This document shows positions 17,228-26,331 of a stretch of DNA of 64,000 bases, piece after piece. Positions within the stretch are counted from its first letter, which is position 1. Every line of letters begins with the position of its first letter. The notes beneath the pieces are model-generated. The model did no database searches and was not told the DNA's origin. It saw only the letters and a list, made by a program, of their open reading frames with translations. The position numbers and the translations under genes are program-made. This DNA is from Polaromonas sp. YR568 (lineage in GTDB: Bacteria; Pseudomonadota; Gammaproteobacteria; Burkholderiales; Burkholderiaceae_C): contig NZ_FPBM01000001.1 of NCBI RefSeq assembly GCF_900116715.1, positions 684,784 through 748,783 on the forward strand, read 5' to 3'.

Positions 17228-18352
17228 GTGCTCGACAAACTCAATGAACTGACCGAAAGCCACGGAGAACTTCGCCCCGGAAGCGGCATCATGAGCGGCG
17301 TGATCGCCCTCAGCCTGGGCGTGCTGTGCTTTCTGGGCGTGCTGGCTTTTCACTTCCCTGAATACCTCACCACGCCGCAGCTGCGCAAAAGCTACAACGT
17401 CGACGTGATCCGCATCGTGATGCTGGTGGCGCTGGCAATCGCCGGCGGCATTTCGCTGGTCAACATCATCTTCAACCGCTCGCGCTGGCTGGCCAGTGCA
17501 GGCTTTTTGCTGGTGGTGGCCACCGCGCTGCTGGGCGGCCACAAAGTGCCGGTGAACGACTTCGCCGACAACACGCCTTACATCGGCCTGGACTGGTTCA
17601 TCCTCGACCTGCTGGGCTCGTCGCTGATTTTTATCTTCATTGAAAAGCTGTTTGCGCTGCGCAAAGACCAGCCCGTCTTTCGCGCCGAGTGGCAAACCGA
17701 CTTTCACCACTTCATCGTCAACCACATGATCGTGGGCTTTGTGCTGCTGGCGACCAATTTGCTGGTGCACAAGTTCTTCGGCTGGGCCGCCAACGACGGT
17801 ATTCGCGGCTGGGTGCAAGGCCTGCCCTTCTGGGGCGGCGTGCTGCTGATCGTGCTGGTGGCTGACCTGGTGCAGTACTGGACGCACCGCGCGTATCACG
17901 AGGTGCCGGTGCTGTGGCGCCTGCACGCGGTGCACCACAGCGCCAAAAGCATGGACTGGCTGGCCGGCTCGCGCCAGCACATCCTGGAGTTGCTGATCAC
18001 CCGCACGCTGATCCTCGCGCCCATCTACGTGCTGGGTTTTTCCAAGGAAGTCATCGACGCCTACATCGTGATCGTCGGCTTCCAGGCGGTGTTCAACCAC
18101 TCCAATGTGAGCGTGCGCCTGGGCCCGCTGCGCTACATCATCGTCACGCCCAACTTCCACCACTGGCACCACAGCCAGGATCAGGAAGCGCTGGACCGCA
18201 ATTACTCGGCGCACTATGCCTTCATCGATTACTTCTTCGGCACCGCCGTCAAAAGCACAAAACTCTGGCCGGAACGCTACGGCGTGCTGGGCGACTACGT
18301 GCCCAATGGGTTCTTGAAGCAGCTGAAGTTTCCGTTTACCTGGAAAGGCTAA
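17228..18352 (+). CDS. Fatty-acid hydroxylase/sterol desaturase family membrane protein
   Basis: A 374-residue integral membrane di-iron protein. Hydrophobic segments lie near residues 20-43, 58-80, 85-100 and 160-180, with more around the active site. The histidine clusters of the family are clear: WTHRAYHE, LHAVHHSAKSMDW and HHWHHSQD. Members insert oxygen or a double bond in lipids; the substrate is unknown. The start is a GTG at 17228 preceded by GAGGGAACCAC. It begins 83 bases after cobA, with no terminator seen in the gap, but the function looks unrelated to nitrate use. Confidence 0.87.
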   Translation: MLDKLNELTESHGELRPGSGIMSGVIALSLGVLCFLGVLAFHFPEYLTTPQLRKSYNVDVIRIVMLVALAIAGGISLVNIIFNRSRWLASAGFLLVVATALLGGHKVPVNDFADNTPYIGLDWFILDLLGSSLIFIFIEKLFALRKDQPVFRAEWQTDFHHFIVNHMIVGFVLLATNLLVHKFFGWAANDGIRGWVQGLPFWGGVLLIVLVADLVQYWTHRAYHEVPVLWRLHAVHHSAKSMDWLAGSRQHILELLITRTLILAPIYVLGFSKEVIDAYIVIVGFQAVFNHSNVSVRLGPLRYIIVTPNFHHWHHSQDQEALDRNYSAHYAFIDYFFGTAVKSTKLWPERYGVLGDYVPNGFLKQLKFPFTWKG

Positions 18353-18370
18353 AGCGGCCTCAAACGGATT

Positions 18371-18396
18371 GCTATGACTTTTATAGCTGTTTACGC
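18371..18396 (+). repeat. 26-bp dispersed repeat, copy 3 (intergenic)
   Basis: Starts GCTATGAC, has ATAGCTGTT in the middle and ends ACGC. It is the only copy outside a coding frame, in the 70-base gap before the flavoprotein gene. Confidence 0.65.
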
Positions 18397-18422
18397 CCGT
18401 ACCCATTGGGCGAGAGACTGAT

Positions 18423-19673
18423 TTGGCACATAAATTTGATGTCGTGGTAGTCGGGGCGGGCGCCGCCGGGCTGTTTTGCGCCGCCCAGGCGGGGCAACGG
18501 GGCCTGAAGGTGCTGCTGCTCGACCACAGCGAAAAGGTGGCCGAGAAGATCCGCATCTCGGGCGGCGGCCGCTGCAACTTCACCAACCGCGACGCCACGC
18601 CCGCGCAGTTTCTGGGCGAAAACCCGCACTTTTGCCGCTCTGCCCTCTCGCGCTACACGCCGCAGGATTTCATCGAACTGCTACAGCGCCACAGCATCCC
18701 CTTTCACGAGAAGCACAAGGGCCAGCTGTTTTGCGACCGCTCGGCCGAAGACATCATCAACATGCTGCTGGCCGAGTGCGACGCCGGCCAGGTCACACGC
18801 TGGCAGCCTTGCGGCGTCAAAAGCATCAAATACGGCTCCAACCCTGACGGAACGGGCGTAAGCAGCTATCAAATCGAGAGCGACCGCGGCTTGATCGAAG
18901 CACCGCAGGTGGTCATCGCCACCGGCGGCCTGTCCATCCCCAAGATAGGCGCAACCGATTTCGGCTACCGCATCGCCAAACAGTTTGGCCTGCGCCTGGT
19001 CGAGCCCCGCGCCGCGCTGGTGCCGCTGACCTTTGACGGCGAAGCCTGGGTGCCCTACGCCCAGCTGTCGGGCCTGGCGCTGCCGGTGCTGATCGAAACC
19101 AGCCCGGCGGACGCCACGCCCAAGCAGCGAAAAAAAGCCGTGGTGTTCTCGGAAGACCTGCTCTTCACCCACCGCGGCCTGAGCGGCCCGGCCGTGCTGC
19201 AAATCTCCAGCTTCTGGCGCGAAGGCCAACCCATCCGCATCGACCTGGCCCCCGGCGTCGACTTGCCCGGCTTGCTGCTGCGCGCCAAAGCCAGCTCCAA
19301 AAAACTCATCGCCAACGAACTTGCCACCCTGGTGCCCAGCCGCCTGGCCGACGCCTGGGTCAGCCAGGACCCTGCCCTGCAGCGCCCCATCAGCGAAGCC
19401 ACCGACAAGGCCCTGCAAGCCCTGGCCCAGCGCCTGGCCGGCTGGGAACTCACCCCCAACGGCTCAGAAGGCTACAAAAAAGCCGAAGTCACCACCGGCG
19501 GCGTCGACACCCGGGATTTGTCTTCCCAAACCCTCGAATCGAAGCAACCAGGCCTCTATTTCATCGGCGAAGTCGTCGACGTCACCGGCTGGCTGGGCGG
19601 TTACAACTTCCAGTGGGCCTGGGCTTCGGCGCATGCCTGTGCTGAGGCGCTAGCGGCCAGAGCGGCGGCCTGA
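18423..19673 (+). CDS. HI0933/YhiN family flavoprotein
   Basis: A 416-residue NAD(P)/FAD-dependent oxidoreductase of the HI0933 (YhiN) family. The FAD-binding dinucleotide motif VVVGAGAAGLFCA is near residues 8-20, followed by ISGGGRCNFTN at about 47-57 and VIATGGLSIPKIGATDFGY at about 160-178. The C-terminal VTTGGVDTRDLSSQT and GEVVDVTGWLGGYNFQWAWASG-like end are typical. The start is taken as TTG at 18423, since no ATG or GTG with a ribosome site precedes the FAD motif. The physiological reaction of the family is not known. Confidence 0.85.
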   Translation: MAHKFDVVVVGAGAAGLFCAAQAGQRGLKVLLLDHSEKVAEKIRISGGGRCNFTNRDATPAQFLGENPHFCRSALSRYTPQDFIELLQRHSIPFHEKHKGQLFCDRSAEDIINMLLAECDAGQVTRWQPCGVKSIKYGSNPDGTGVSSYQIESDRGLIEAPQVVIATGGLSIPKIGATDFGYRIAKQFGLRLVEPRAALVPLTFDGEAWVPYAQLSGLALPVLIETSPADATPKQRKKAVVFSEDLLFTHRGLSGPAVLQISSFWREGQPIRIDLAPGVDLPGLLLRAKASSKKLIANELATLVPSRLADAWVSQDPALQRPISEATDKALQALAQRLAGWELTPNGSEGYKKAEVTTGGVDTRDLSSQTLESKQPGLYFIGEVVDVTGWLGGYNFQWAWASAHACAEALAARAAA

Positions 19674-19755
19674 GTCAGGCAAAAAAAGCCCCCGATACAG
19701 CCAAAACCCCTGAAAATAGGGGCCCAGCGAAGCGAAGGCCCGTCCCTCTCCCCTA

Positions 19756-19848
19756 CCAGCATGAGCCGTGGAACCGGCTTTGCCGGGCCACAGGCGGGCG
19801 GCCCCCTTGGGGGGCAGGGAGTTACACGAAGTGAACGACCGTGGGGGT
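19756..19848 (-). repeat. Dispersed intergenic repeat, copy A
   Basis: About 93 bases that match 50303-50397 in inverted orientation almost base for base. Landmarks are AACCGGCTTTGCCGG, then GCGGCCCCCTTGGGGGGC (a palindrome) and GTTACACGAAGTGA. It ends two bases before the -10 box of rpsU. Strand is assigned so that copy B is plus. Confidence 0.8.
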
Positions 19849-19850
19849 GC

Positions 19851-19856
19851 TATAAT
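19851..19856 (+). promoter_or_regulatory. Probable -10 box of the rpsU promoter
   Basis: A perfect TATAAT about 80 bases before the rpsU ATG. No good -35 hexamer is seen at 16-18 bases; that stretch belongs to the dispersed repeat copy A. Confidence 0.5.
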
Positions 19857-19936
19857 CTCAGGCTTTGCTAGCAAACCCGCGCCTGGCCTGATCCTGATCA
19901 GATCAATTAAGGCGCACCTTTTGGATCAACTGAACA

Positions 19937-20149
19937 ATGACCACCATCCGTGTAAAAGACAATGAGCCCTTCGACGTGGCTCTGCGCCGTTTCAAGCGCA
20001 CCATTGAAAAACTCGGCCTGCTGACCGACCTGCGCGCCCGCGAGTTTTACGAAAAGCCAACGGCTGAACGCAAGCGCAAGAAGGCAGCAGCCGTCAAGCG
20101 CAACTACAAGCGTATCCGCTCGATGCAATTGCCGAAAAAGCTGTACTAA
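19937..20149 (+). CDS. rpsU: 30S ribosomal protein S21
   Basis: A 70-residue S21, highly basic, with the family start [20 protein letters not shown] and the lysine/arginine-rich end. It binds the 30S platform and helps initiation. It has its own TATAAT upstream and a terminator right after (20176-20208), so it is probably transcribed alone or with partial read-through to the YqeY gene. Confidence 0.97.
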   Translation: MTTIRVKDNEPFDVALRRFKRTIEKLGLLTDLRAREFYEKPTAERKRKKAAAVKRNYKRIRSMQLPKKLY

Positions 20150-20175
20150 TCTTTAGTACCGCCTCACGGCAACAA

Positions 20176-20208
20176 AAAAGCCCGCACGAGGACGCTCTGC
20201 GGGCTTTT
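20176..20208 (+). terminator. Intrinsic terminator after rpsU
   Basis: AAAAGCCCGC (20176-20185) pairs perfectly with GCGGGCTTTT (20199-20208) around a 13-base loop, ending in a T run. Confidence 0.9.
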
Positions 20209-20270
20209 GTGTTTTTGGCGCCCTGCTGCGCCAACCCCCTTCCCTATTTCCAGCCCCTCAGGAGCCCCGA

Positions 20271-20720
20271 ATGTCCGCACTCAAAGACCAGATCACCGAA
20301 GACATGAAGACCGCCATGCGCGCCAAGGACAGCGAGCGCCTGGGCACCATCCGCCTGCTACTGGCCGCCCTCAAGCAAAAAGAAGTCGATGAGCGTGTGG
20401 TGCTGGATGACGCGGCCGTCATCGCCATCGTCGACAAGCTGATCAAGCAGCGCAAGGACTCGCTCGAAGCCTTCATCAAAGCCGAGCGCAAGGACCTGGC
20501 CGACAAGGAAGCGGCCGAGCTGGTCGTGCTGCAGGCCTATCTGCCCGCGCGCCTGAGCGCCGACGAAGTCGCCGCCGCCGTCAAAGCCATCGTCGCCGAA
20601 CTGGGCGCCAGCGGCCCCGGCGACATGGGCAAGGTGATGGGTGCGGTCAAGGCCAAACTGGCCGGCAAGGCCGACATGGGCCAGGTCTCCGCCGCGGTCA
20701 AAGCCGCGCTGTCGTCCTGA
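20271..20720 (+). CDS. GatB/YqeY domain protein
   Basis: A 149-residue YqeY-type protein: LKDQITEDMKTAMRAKDSERL at the start, then RLLLAALKQKEVDERV and a C-terminal half rich in Ala and Lys with GDMGKVMGAVKAKLAGKADMG. The second half resembles the tail domain of GatB that contacts tRNA. Members often sit between rpsU and dnaG; here rpsU precedes it but dnaG is absent. Exact role unproven. Confidence 0.93.
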   Translation: MSALKDQITEDMKTAMRAKDSERLGTIRLLLAALKQKEVDERVVLDDAAVIAIVDKLIKQRKDSLEAFIKAERKDLADKEAAELVVLQAYLPARLSADEVAAAVKAIVAELGASGPGDMGKVMGAVKAKLAGKADMGQVSAAVKAALSS

Positions 20721-20742
20721 CACTCAGGCTGCGGTTGCCCGC

Positions 20743-21429
20743 ATGAGCTACTCCTGGAACACCTTTGACGAGGTCGTGCGCCACGTGCTGCAGACGCTGC
20801 GGCCGGCCCGCGTCCTCGACATAGGCGCCGGCCAGGGCAAATACGGCAAGATGACCCGCGAGGCCCATCCGGGCGTCGCGCAGCTCACCGCCGTGGAGTG
20901 CGACACCACGCTCAATGCCGGCCTGGCCGCGGCGGGCTACACCGAAGTGCTCAACATCACGGCCCAGCAGTTGCTGGACCGCCCCGACCGGCACTACGAC
21001 CTGGTCATCCTGGGTGATGTGATCGAACACATGAAGCACTCGGACGGGCAGGATCTGCTCGAATTCCTGAACTACCGCTGCAGCTACCTCCTCATCATCA
21101 CGCCCGAGTGCATGCCGATGAGTGACGCGAATTTTTATGTGGGCCACAACTCGCTCTGGACGCCGCGCGCCATGCAGTGGCACGATCTCTGGGCGCACCA
21201 GCGCTGCCGCATCATGCACTTTTACCTGCTGCGCGGCTACCTCGACTTTGAAGCGGTACCGCTGGCCGACGTGGTGAACAGCATCAACGCGCAAGGGTTC
21301 ATGCTCAAGCTGAATGACTCGGACGCCCGGGAAGCCGCAACGCCTTGCCAACTCGGCATCACCGACCAGCGCATTTCAGACCCTATCGCGGGTGAGTCCG
21401 GCAACTACGCCATCTACCGGCCGCGCTAA
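20743..21429 (+). CDS. SAM-dependent methyltransferase-like protein
   Basis: A 228-residue protein with a Rossmann methyltransferase core. Motif I is VLDIGAGQGKYGK (residues ~24-36), an acidic strand TAVECD follows at about 52-57, and YDLVILGDVIEHM is the motif IV region. The ATG at 20743 is 22 bases after the YqeY stop and begins MSYSWNTFDEVV; the frame runs on upstream only through the YqeY gene. The latter half has no obvious substrate domain. Substrate unknown. Confidence 0.75.
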   Translation: MSYSWNTFDEVVRHVLQTLRPARVLDIGAGQGKYGKMTREAHPGVAQLTAVECDTTLNAGLAAAGYTEVLNITAQQLLDRPDRHYDLVILGDVIEHMKHSDGQDLLEFLNYRCSYLLIITPECMPMSDANFYVGHNSLWTPRAMQWHDLWAHQRCRIMHFYLLRGYLDFEAVPLADVVNSINAQGFMLKLNDSDAREAATPCQLGITDQRISDPIAGESGNYAIYRPR

Positions 21430-21436
21430 GGACGCG

Positions 21437-22342
21437 CTAGGGGCGGTGCAGCAGGATCAGCGCGCAGCCCGTCACCGTCAGCACCGCGCCTATCCAGCCG
21501 CCCATGGCAGGCCGGCGGCGGTACACCCACCACAATAGCGGTAGCAAAATCACCGGCGTCACCGACGACAGCATGCCCACCATGCCGGCGCTGCCTTGCT
21601 GCAGCGCCTTGAGGATCAGAGTCATACCCAGCGTCATGCCCAGTGCGGCGCTGGCAAAAGTGTAGCCCAGGTCCACCCAGCGCGGCGACTGCGTGGCCTG
21701 CACCAGGCGCCAGCCCGTCAATAGCAGCAAGAGATGCGCAACCATGCTGCTGCTCATGCGCACAGCCGAGGCCGCCACCGGGTCCAGCCCTGTCTGCATG
21801 AGCGGCTTGAGCATCAAGGTAGCCACCGACTGCCCCAGCGCCGACAGCAGGCCCAGGCCTATGCCGACGGCCAGCCGCCCCTGCGTGGCCTCCCATTGGT
21901 GTGATTCGGTATCGCGCCGGCCAAAAGCAATCGCCGTCATCACGCCGCCCACCAGCAGCGCGCTGCCCAGCAAGCCCCAGCCCGACAGCGTTTCGCCCAG
22001 AAACAGCCATGCCAGCACGGCGGAAAACAGGGCATGGGTGGCAAACAGGATGCCCGAACGCCGGGGCCCGAGGCGATTCATACAGGCAAAAAGCGCTGTA
22101 TCGCCCACAAAAATCCCGATCAGCCCCGACAGCGCCAGCACGCCCGCGCCGTCAAGCTGCAAGCTGCGCCAGCTACCCGTGGCCAGCGTCATGCCCCACA
22201 GCAGCAGGCAGGCAAATGCCATGCGCCAGCGGCTGAAAGCAAAAGCCCCCATGCGGGCGACGGCAGCGGCCGACAGCAGGCTGGAGCCGGCCCAGGTAGC
22301 GGCCGCGACAAGCGCCAGTGTTTCGGCGGGCAAAGCCATCAA
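21437..22342 (-). CDS. DMT-superfamily (EamA) transporter
   Basis: A 301-residue membrane protein with about ten hydrophobic segments in two EamA repeats; the second begins near residue 155. Each half ends in a glycine-rich helix. Such proteins usually export amino acids or other small metabolites. The gene converges on the methyltransferase-like gene with 7 bases between stops and starts 41 bases before the pmbA stop on the same strand, so it may be co-transcribed with pmbA. Substrate unknown. Confidence 0.82.
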   Translation of the reverse strand: MMALPAETLALVAAATWAGSSLLSAAAVARMGAFAFSRWRMAFACLLLWGMTLATGSWRSLQLDGAGVLALSGLIGIFVGDTALFACMNRLGPRRSGILFATHALFSAVLAWLFLGETLSGWGLLGSALLVGGVMTAIAFGRRDTESHQWEATQGRLAVGIGLGLLSALGQSVATLMLKPLMQTGLDPVAASAVRMSSSMVAHLLLLLTGWRLVQATQSPRWVDLGYTFASAALGMTLGMTLILKALQQGSAGMVGMLSSVTPVILLPLLWWVYRRRPAMGGWIGAVLTVTGCALILLHRP

Positions 22343-22383
22343 GAAAGCGAGAAAGGGAAAGCAACAAGCGGCCCGGAGAGCGA

Positions 22384-23787
22384 TTAGCTCCCGGCCACCT
22401 TCATGCGATTGACCAGGACGGAGCCCACGGTTTTCGCGCCGTAGTTGTAGGCGTCCGCACCCACGGCCTCAATGCCCATGAGCATGTCGCGCAGGTTGCC
22501 GGCGATGGTGATTTCTTCCACCGGAAACTGGATACGGCCGTTTTCCACCCAGAAGCCCGAGGCTCCGCGTGAATAGTCGCCCGTCACGTAGTTCACGCCC
22601 TGGCCCATCAATTCAGTCACAAAGAGGCCGCGGCCCAGCTTGCGCAGCATGCCGTCCAGGTCGTCACCCGGGCGGGTGTGTCGGCTGGTCATGATGAGGT
22701 TGTGCGAGCCGCCGGCGTTGCCGGTGGTGCGCATGCCCAGCTTGCGGGCCGAATAGGTACTGAGGAAGTAACCCTCAACGCGGCCGCCCTCCACCACCTG
22801 GCGCGCCTTGGTTTTCACGCCCTCTTCGTCAAAGGGTGCGCTGCCCTTGCCTTTGCGCAGGTGCGGGTCTTCGGCGATGTCGATGTGTTTGGGAAAAGCC
22901 GCTTTGCCCAGGCTGTCGGCCAGGAAGGTGCTTTTGCGGTAAAGCGCGCCGCCGCTCACGGCCTGCACAAAGCCGCCCAGAAGGCCGGCGGCCAGCGGCG
23001 ACTCAAACAGCACCGGGCACTGCGTGGTCGGGATCTTGCGGCTTTTCAGGCGCGCCAATGCGCGCTCGGCGGCATAGCGGCCCACGGCCTCGGGCCGCGC
23101 CAGCTCACTGGCATCACGCATGGAGCTGTACCAGGCATCGCGCTGCATCTGGTCGCCCTTGCCGGCGATAGGCGCGACTGAAATGCTGTGGCGCGAGCTG
23201 GCATAACCGCCGCGAAAGCCCTTGGTGTGGGCACTGAAAAAATGGCTTTGCTGGGCCGACACGCCGGCGCCTTCGCTGTTGGTAATCAGCCGGCTGGTGC
23301 CCAGGGCCGCGGCTTCGCACTGCAAGGCGAGTTGCGCGGCTTGTTCCGAGTCGATGGACCAGGGGTGAAACAGGTCCAGCGCCGGATGCTGGCGCGCGAT
23401 GTCGCGGTCGTCTGGCAGGCCCGAGGTTTCGTCTTCGGCCGTAAAGCGGGCGATGTCATAGGCCGCCTGCACGGTCTGCTCGATGGCGGCTTTGGAGAAA
23501 TCGCTGGTAGCGGCGTTGCCGCGCTTTTTGCCGATGTAGACGGTGATGCCCAGCGACTTGTCGCGGTTGCGTTCCACATTTTCCAGCTCACCCTTGCGCA
23601 CGCTGACCGACAGGCCGCAGCCTTCGGAAGCCTCTGCTGCGGCGTCCGTGGCGCCCAGTTTCTTGGCGTGGGCCAGTGAGGTGTCGACAAGTTCCTCGAA
23701 AAAATCGCGGTGGTAGCTGAAGCCCGATTCGGGACGGGAAGCGCTGCGGGTTGCGCCGCCGGCGCGAGAGGAAGCTTTTTGGGTCAT
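22384..23787 (-). CDS. pmbA: Metalloprotease PmbA/TldE family
   Basis: A 467-residue PmbA (TldE), the non-catalytic partner of the TldD zinc protease; the pair trims peptides such as microcin B17 and CcdA in E. coli. Visible features are GLSVSVRKGELENVERNRDKSLG near the N-terminus, PVLFESPLAAGLLGGFVQAVSGGALYRKSTFL in two linked pieces, GMRTTGNAGGSHNL, and TGDYSRGASGFWVENG near the end. ATG 23787 was chosen; the longer frame to 23862 would run into the divergent darP gene. Only 25 bases separate the two starts. No tldD is in the window. Confidence 0.92.
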   Translation of the reverse strand: MTQKASSRAGGATRSASRPESGFSYHRDFFEELVDTSLAHAKKLGATDAAAEASEGCGLSVSVRKGELENVERNRDKSLGITVYIGKKRGNAATSDFSKAAIEQTVQAAYDIARFTAEDETSGLPDDRDIARQHPALDLFHPWSIDSEQAAQLALQCEAAALGTSRLITNSEGAGVSAQQSHFFSAHTKGFRGGYASSRHSISVAPIAGKGDQMQRDAWYSSMRDASELARPEAVGRYAAERALARLKSRKIPTTQCPVLFESPLAAGLLGGFVQAVSGGALYRKSTFLADSLGKAAFPKHIDIAEDPHLRKGKGSAPFDEEGVKTKARQVVEGGRVEGYFLSTYSARKLGMRTTGNAGGSHNLIMTSRHTRPGDDLDGMLRKLGRGLFVTELMGQGVNYVTGDYSRGASGFWVENGRIQFPVEEITIAGNLRDMLMGIEAVGADAYNYGAKTVGSVLVNRMKVAGS

Positions 23788-23812
23788 ATGGGTAGCTATG
23801 ATACTGACTGCT

Positions 23813-24451
23813 ATGAATACCAAGACCACGAAGGCCATTCCCAAGTCTCCCAAGGCCATCAAGGGCTACTGGTCCAACGGCCGCTTCGTCAAACCCGAAG
23901 AAATCGCGCTTGAAGAAGTCGGCCCGCCCAGCAAAACCCAGCTCAAGGCCGAGGCCGACGAGAAACAAGCCCTTGGCGAAGCGCTGCTGACCCTGCGCGC
24001 CGACCTGATGGCGCGCCTGGATTTGCCCGACAAGCTGCGCGACGCGATCGCCGACGCCAAAAAGATCACCAATTTCGAGGGCAAACGCCGCCAGATGCAG
24101 TTCATCGGCAAGCTGATGCGCCCGCTGGATCCGGAACCCATCCGCGAAGCGATCAACGAACAGCTCAACGGCTCTGCCGACCTGACACTGGCGCTGCACC
24201 TGGCAGAGCAGTGGCGCGACAAGCTGATCGCCGACGATGCCGCACTGGGCACCTGGCTCGGCGAACACCCTGATACCGATTCGCAGCAGCTGCGCGCGCT
24301 GATCCGCCAGGCCCGCAAAGACGCCAAGCCCGAAAAGCCCGGCGAAGCCGCGCGCCATGGCAAGTCTTACCGCGAGATTTTCCAGCTGGTGCGGCAGGCC
24401 CTGGCACAGGGGCCCGGCGATGCAGGCGAACCCGGGGAACCCGAGGCATGA
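23813..24451 (+). CDS. darP: DarP/YjgA family ribosome-associated protein (DUF615)
   Basis: A 212-residue protein of the DUF615 family (E. coli YjgA/DarP), which joins late 50S assembly. Recognisable parts are KLRDAIADAKKITNFEGKRRQMQFIGKLMR, then DPEPIREAI, and the C-terminal DSQQLRALIRQARKDAKPEKPG. It is charged and helical throughout. Either ATG 23813 or ATG 23798 could start it; no ribosome site decides. Its stop overlaps mogA (ATGA), so the two are translationally linked. Confidence 0.88.
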   Translation: MNTKTTKAIPKSPKAIKGYWSNGRFVKPEEIALEEVGPPSKTQLKAEADEKQALGEALLTLRADLMARLDLPDKLRDAIADAKKITNFEGKRRQMQFIGKLMRPLDPEPIREAINEQLNGSADLTLALHLAEQWRDKLIADDAALGTWLGEHPDTDSQQLRALIRQARKDAKPEKPGEAARHGKSYREIFQLVRQALAQGPGDAGEPGEPEA

Positions 24452-25053
24452 GCGAGGCTTTTGACGCCGTCAAGATCGGCATCGTCTCCGTCAGCGATCG
24501 CGCCTCGGCCGGCGTCTATGTCGACAAAGGCCTGCCTGCCCTCAAAGAATGGCTGACCCGCGCACTACGCAACCCCATTACCTTTGAAGAGCGCCTGATT
24601 CCCGACGAACAGGCAGGCATCAGCGCCGCGCTGATCGATCTGGTCAACGCCGGCTGCTCACTCGTGCTCACCACAGGCGGCACCGGCCCCGCACCGCGCG
24701 ACGTGACGCCCGAAGCCACGCTGGCCGTGGCCCACAAGGAAATGCCCGGCTTTGGCGAGCAGATGCGGCAGATCAGCCTGAAGTTTGTGCCCACGGCCAT
24801 CCTGTCGCGCCAATGCGCGGTCATTCGCGACAAAAGCCTGATCCTCAACCTGCCCGGCCAGCCCAAGTCCATCCAGGAAACGCTGGAAGGCCTCAAAAAC
24901 GAGGCCGGTGAATCGGTAGTGCCCGGCATCTTTGCCGCCGTGCCCTATTGCATAGACCTGATAGGCGGCCCTTACCTTGAAGCCGACCCGGCCGTGTGCA
25001 AGGCCTTCCGGCCCAAGTCCGCCATTCGGGTGTCAGGCACACCAGCCCCATGA
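24448..25053 (+). CDS. mogA: Molybdopterin adenylyltransferase
   Basis: A 201-residue MogA, which adenylates molybdopterin before molybdenum insertion. Motifs: KIGIVSVSDRAS at the start, LVLTTGGTGPAPRDVTPEA near residues 72-90, and LILNLPGQPKSIQETL near the end. It provides cofactor for molybdoenzymes such as NasA in this window, though it is about 9 kb away in another operon. It overlaps both neighbours by ATGA junctions (darP and the amidase). Confidence 0.93.
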   Translation: MSEAFDAVKIGIVSVSDRASAGVYVDKGLPALKEWLTRALRNPITFEERLIPDEQAGISAALIDLVNAGCSLVLTTGGTGPAPRDVTPEATLAVAHKEMPGFGEQMRQISLKFVPTAILSRQCAVIRDKSLILNLPGQPKSIQETLEGLKNEAGESVVPGIFAAVPYCIDLIGGPYLEADPAVCKAFRPKSAIRVSGTPAP

Positions 25054-26321
25054 AACCACGCGCGCCGTCCGCCATTGCGACGGCCGCGCAGCTGGCCGAC
25101 GGCAAGCTGGATGCCACCACCCTGCTCACTGAAACCTTTGCGCGCATTGACGCCGTCGATGCCACGCTGGGCGCCTTCACCGCCCGGCTGCCCCTCTCCA
25201 CGGCGCTGAGCCAGCTCCCGGCGCTGAAAGGCCCGCTGCAAGGCCTGCCGGTCGCCGTCAAAGACATCTTCGACACCCGCGAGCTCCCCACACGCTACGG
25301 CTCCACGCTCTACCCGGCCGAACCAGCCCGTTTTGACGCTGCCATCGTCAGCACCATCCGCCGCGCCGGCGGGCTGGTGATTGGCAAATCCAGCACCACC
25401 GAATTCGCCTTCCTCAACCCCACCGCCACACTGAACCCGAATGCGCCTGGCCGCACACCGGGCGGCTCCTCGGCCGGCTCGGCAGCCGCTGTGGCGGCGG
25501 GCCTGGTGCCCTTTGCCATCGGCACACAAACCGGCGGCTCCGTGATCCGGCCGGCATCGTACTGCGGTGTCACCGGCTTCAAGCCCAGCTTCGGGCTGTT
25601 GCCCACGCCGGGGCTCAAATGTTTTTCCTGGTCGCTCGACACCGTCGGCCTGTTTGCCGCCAGCGTGCCGGAGGCAGCCTGGTTTGCTGAAGCGCTCAGC
25701 GGCCAGGCACTGGCGCTAGCCTACGCCCCGCCAGCCAAACCCTGGGTGGTCGGCGTGCCGGACGCCTATCCGTGGGCTGAGCTCTCCCCCAGCGCCCGGC
25801 AGGCGATGGAAGCCGGCGTCCTGGCGCTCAAGGCCGCAGGCGCACAAATCAAAGCTGTCACCCTGCCCGGCTGGATCCAACAAGCCTTCGACGCGCAAGA
25901 CGTCATCCAGGGCTATGAAGTCTGGCGCAGCCTGGCCCGTGAGGTGGACGAACACCCAGAGGCGCTCTCAGACATCCTGCGCAACTACCTGCTGGCGGGC
26001 AGCAAAGTCACGCCCGCCGCTTATGAGGCCGCGCAGCGCACCGCTGCACAGAGCCGCCAGGCCTGTACAGAGTGGTTCAGCCAGTTTGATGTGCTAATGA
26101 CGCCCAGCGCGCCCGACGAAGCCCCTGCGGGCTATGGCAGCACCGGTACGGCGATCTTCAACCGCGTCTGGACGCTGCTGGGTGTGCCTTGTGTGAATGT
26201 GGCGGGCGCTACGGGGGTGAATGGCTTCCCCATGGGCCTGCAGATCATCGGCGCGCCACACGCGGATCGCACCTGCCTGCAGGCGGCGGACTTTCTGGAA
26301 CGCGCCCTGAAGGCGTCCTGA
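25050..26321 (+). CDS. Amidase signature family protein
   Basis: A 423-residue amidase with the Ser-cisSer-Lys triad. The lysine is in GLPVAVKDIFDT, and the two serines are in GGSSAGSAAAVAAG and TGGSVIRPASYCG. It is shorter than GatA and lies away from gatB/gatC, so a general amidase that hydrolyses small amides is more likely. The ATG at 25050 overlaps the mogA stop; a longer frame from 24996 lies inside mogA. Substrate unknown. Confidence 0.87.
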   Translation: MKPRAPSAIATAAQLADGKLDATTLLTETFARIDAVDATLGAFTARLPLSTALSQLPALKGPLQGLPVAVKDIFDTRELPTRYGSTLYPAEPARFDAAIVSTIRRAGGLVIGKSSTTEFAFLNPTATLNPNAPGRTPGGSSAGSAAAVAAGLVPFAIGTQTGGSVIRPASYCGVTGFKPSFGLLPTPGLKCFSWSLDTVGLFAASVPEAAWFAEALSGQALALAYAPPAKPWVVGVPDAYPWAELSPSARQAMEAGVLALKAAGAQIKAVTLPGWIQQAFDAQDVIQGYEVWRSLAREVDEHPEALSDILRNYLLAGSKVTPAAYEAAQRTAAQSRQACTEWFSQFDVLMTPSAPDEAPAGYGSTGTAIFNRVWTLLGVPCVNVAGATGVNGFPMGLQIIGAPHADRTCLQAADFLERALKAS

Positions 26322-26331
26322 AACCCGCGCC

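Noticed and set aside
16895..18598. 567-codon minus-strand frame opposite cobA and the desaturase-like gene
   Set aside because: Spans two plus-strand genes with strong motifs; its N-terminal part is the antisense of a flavoprotein gene.
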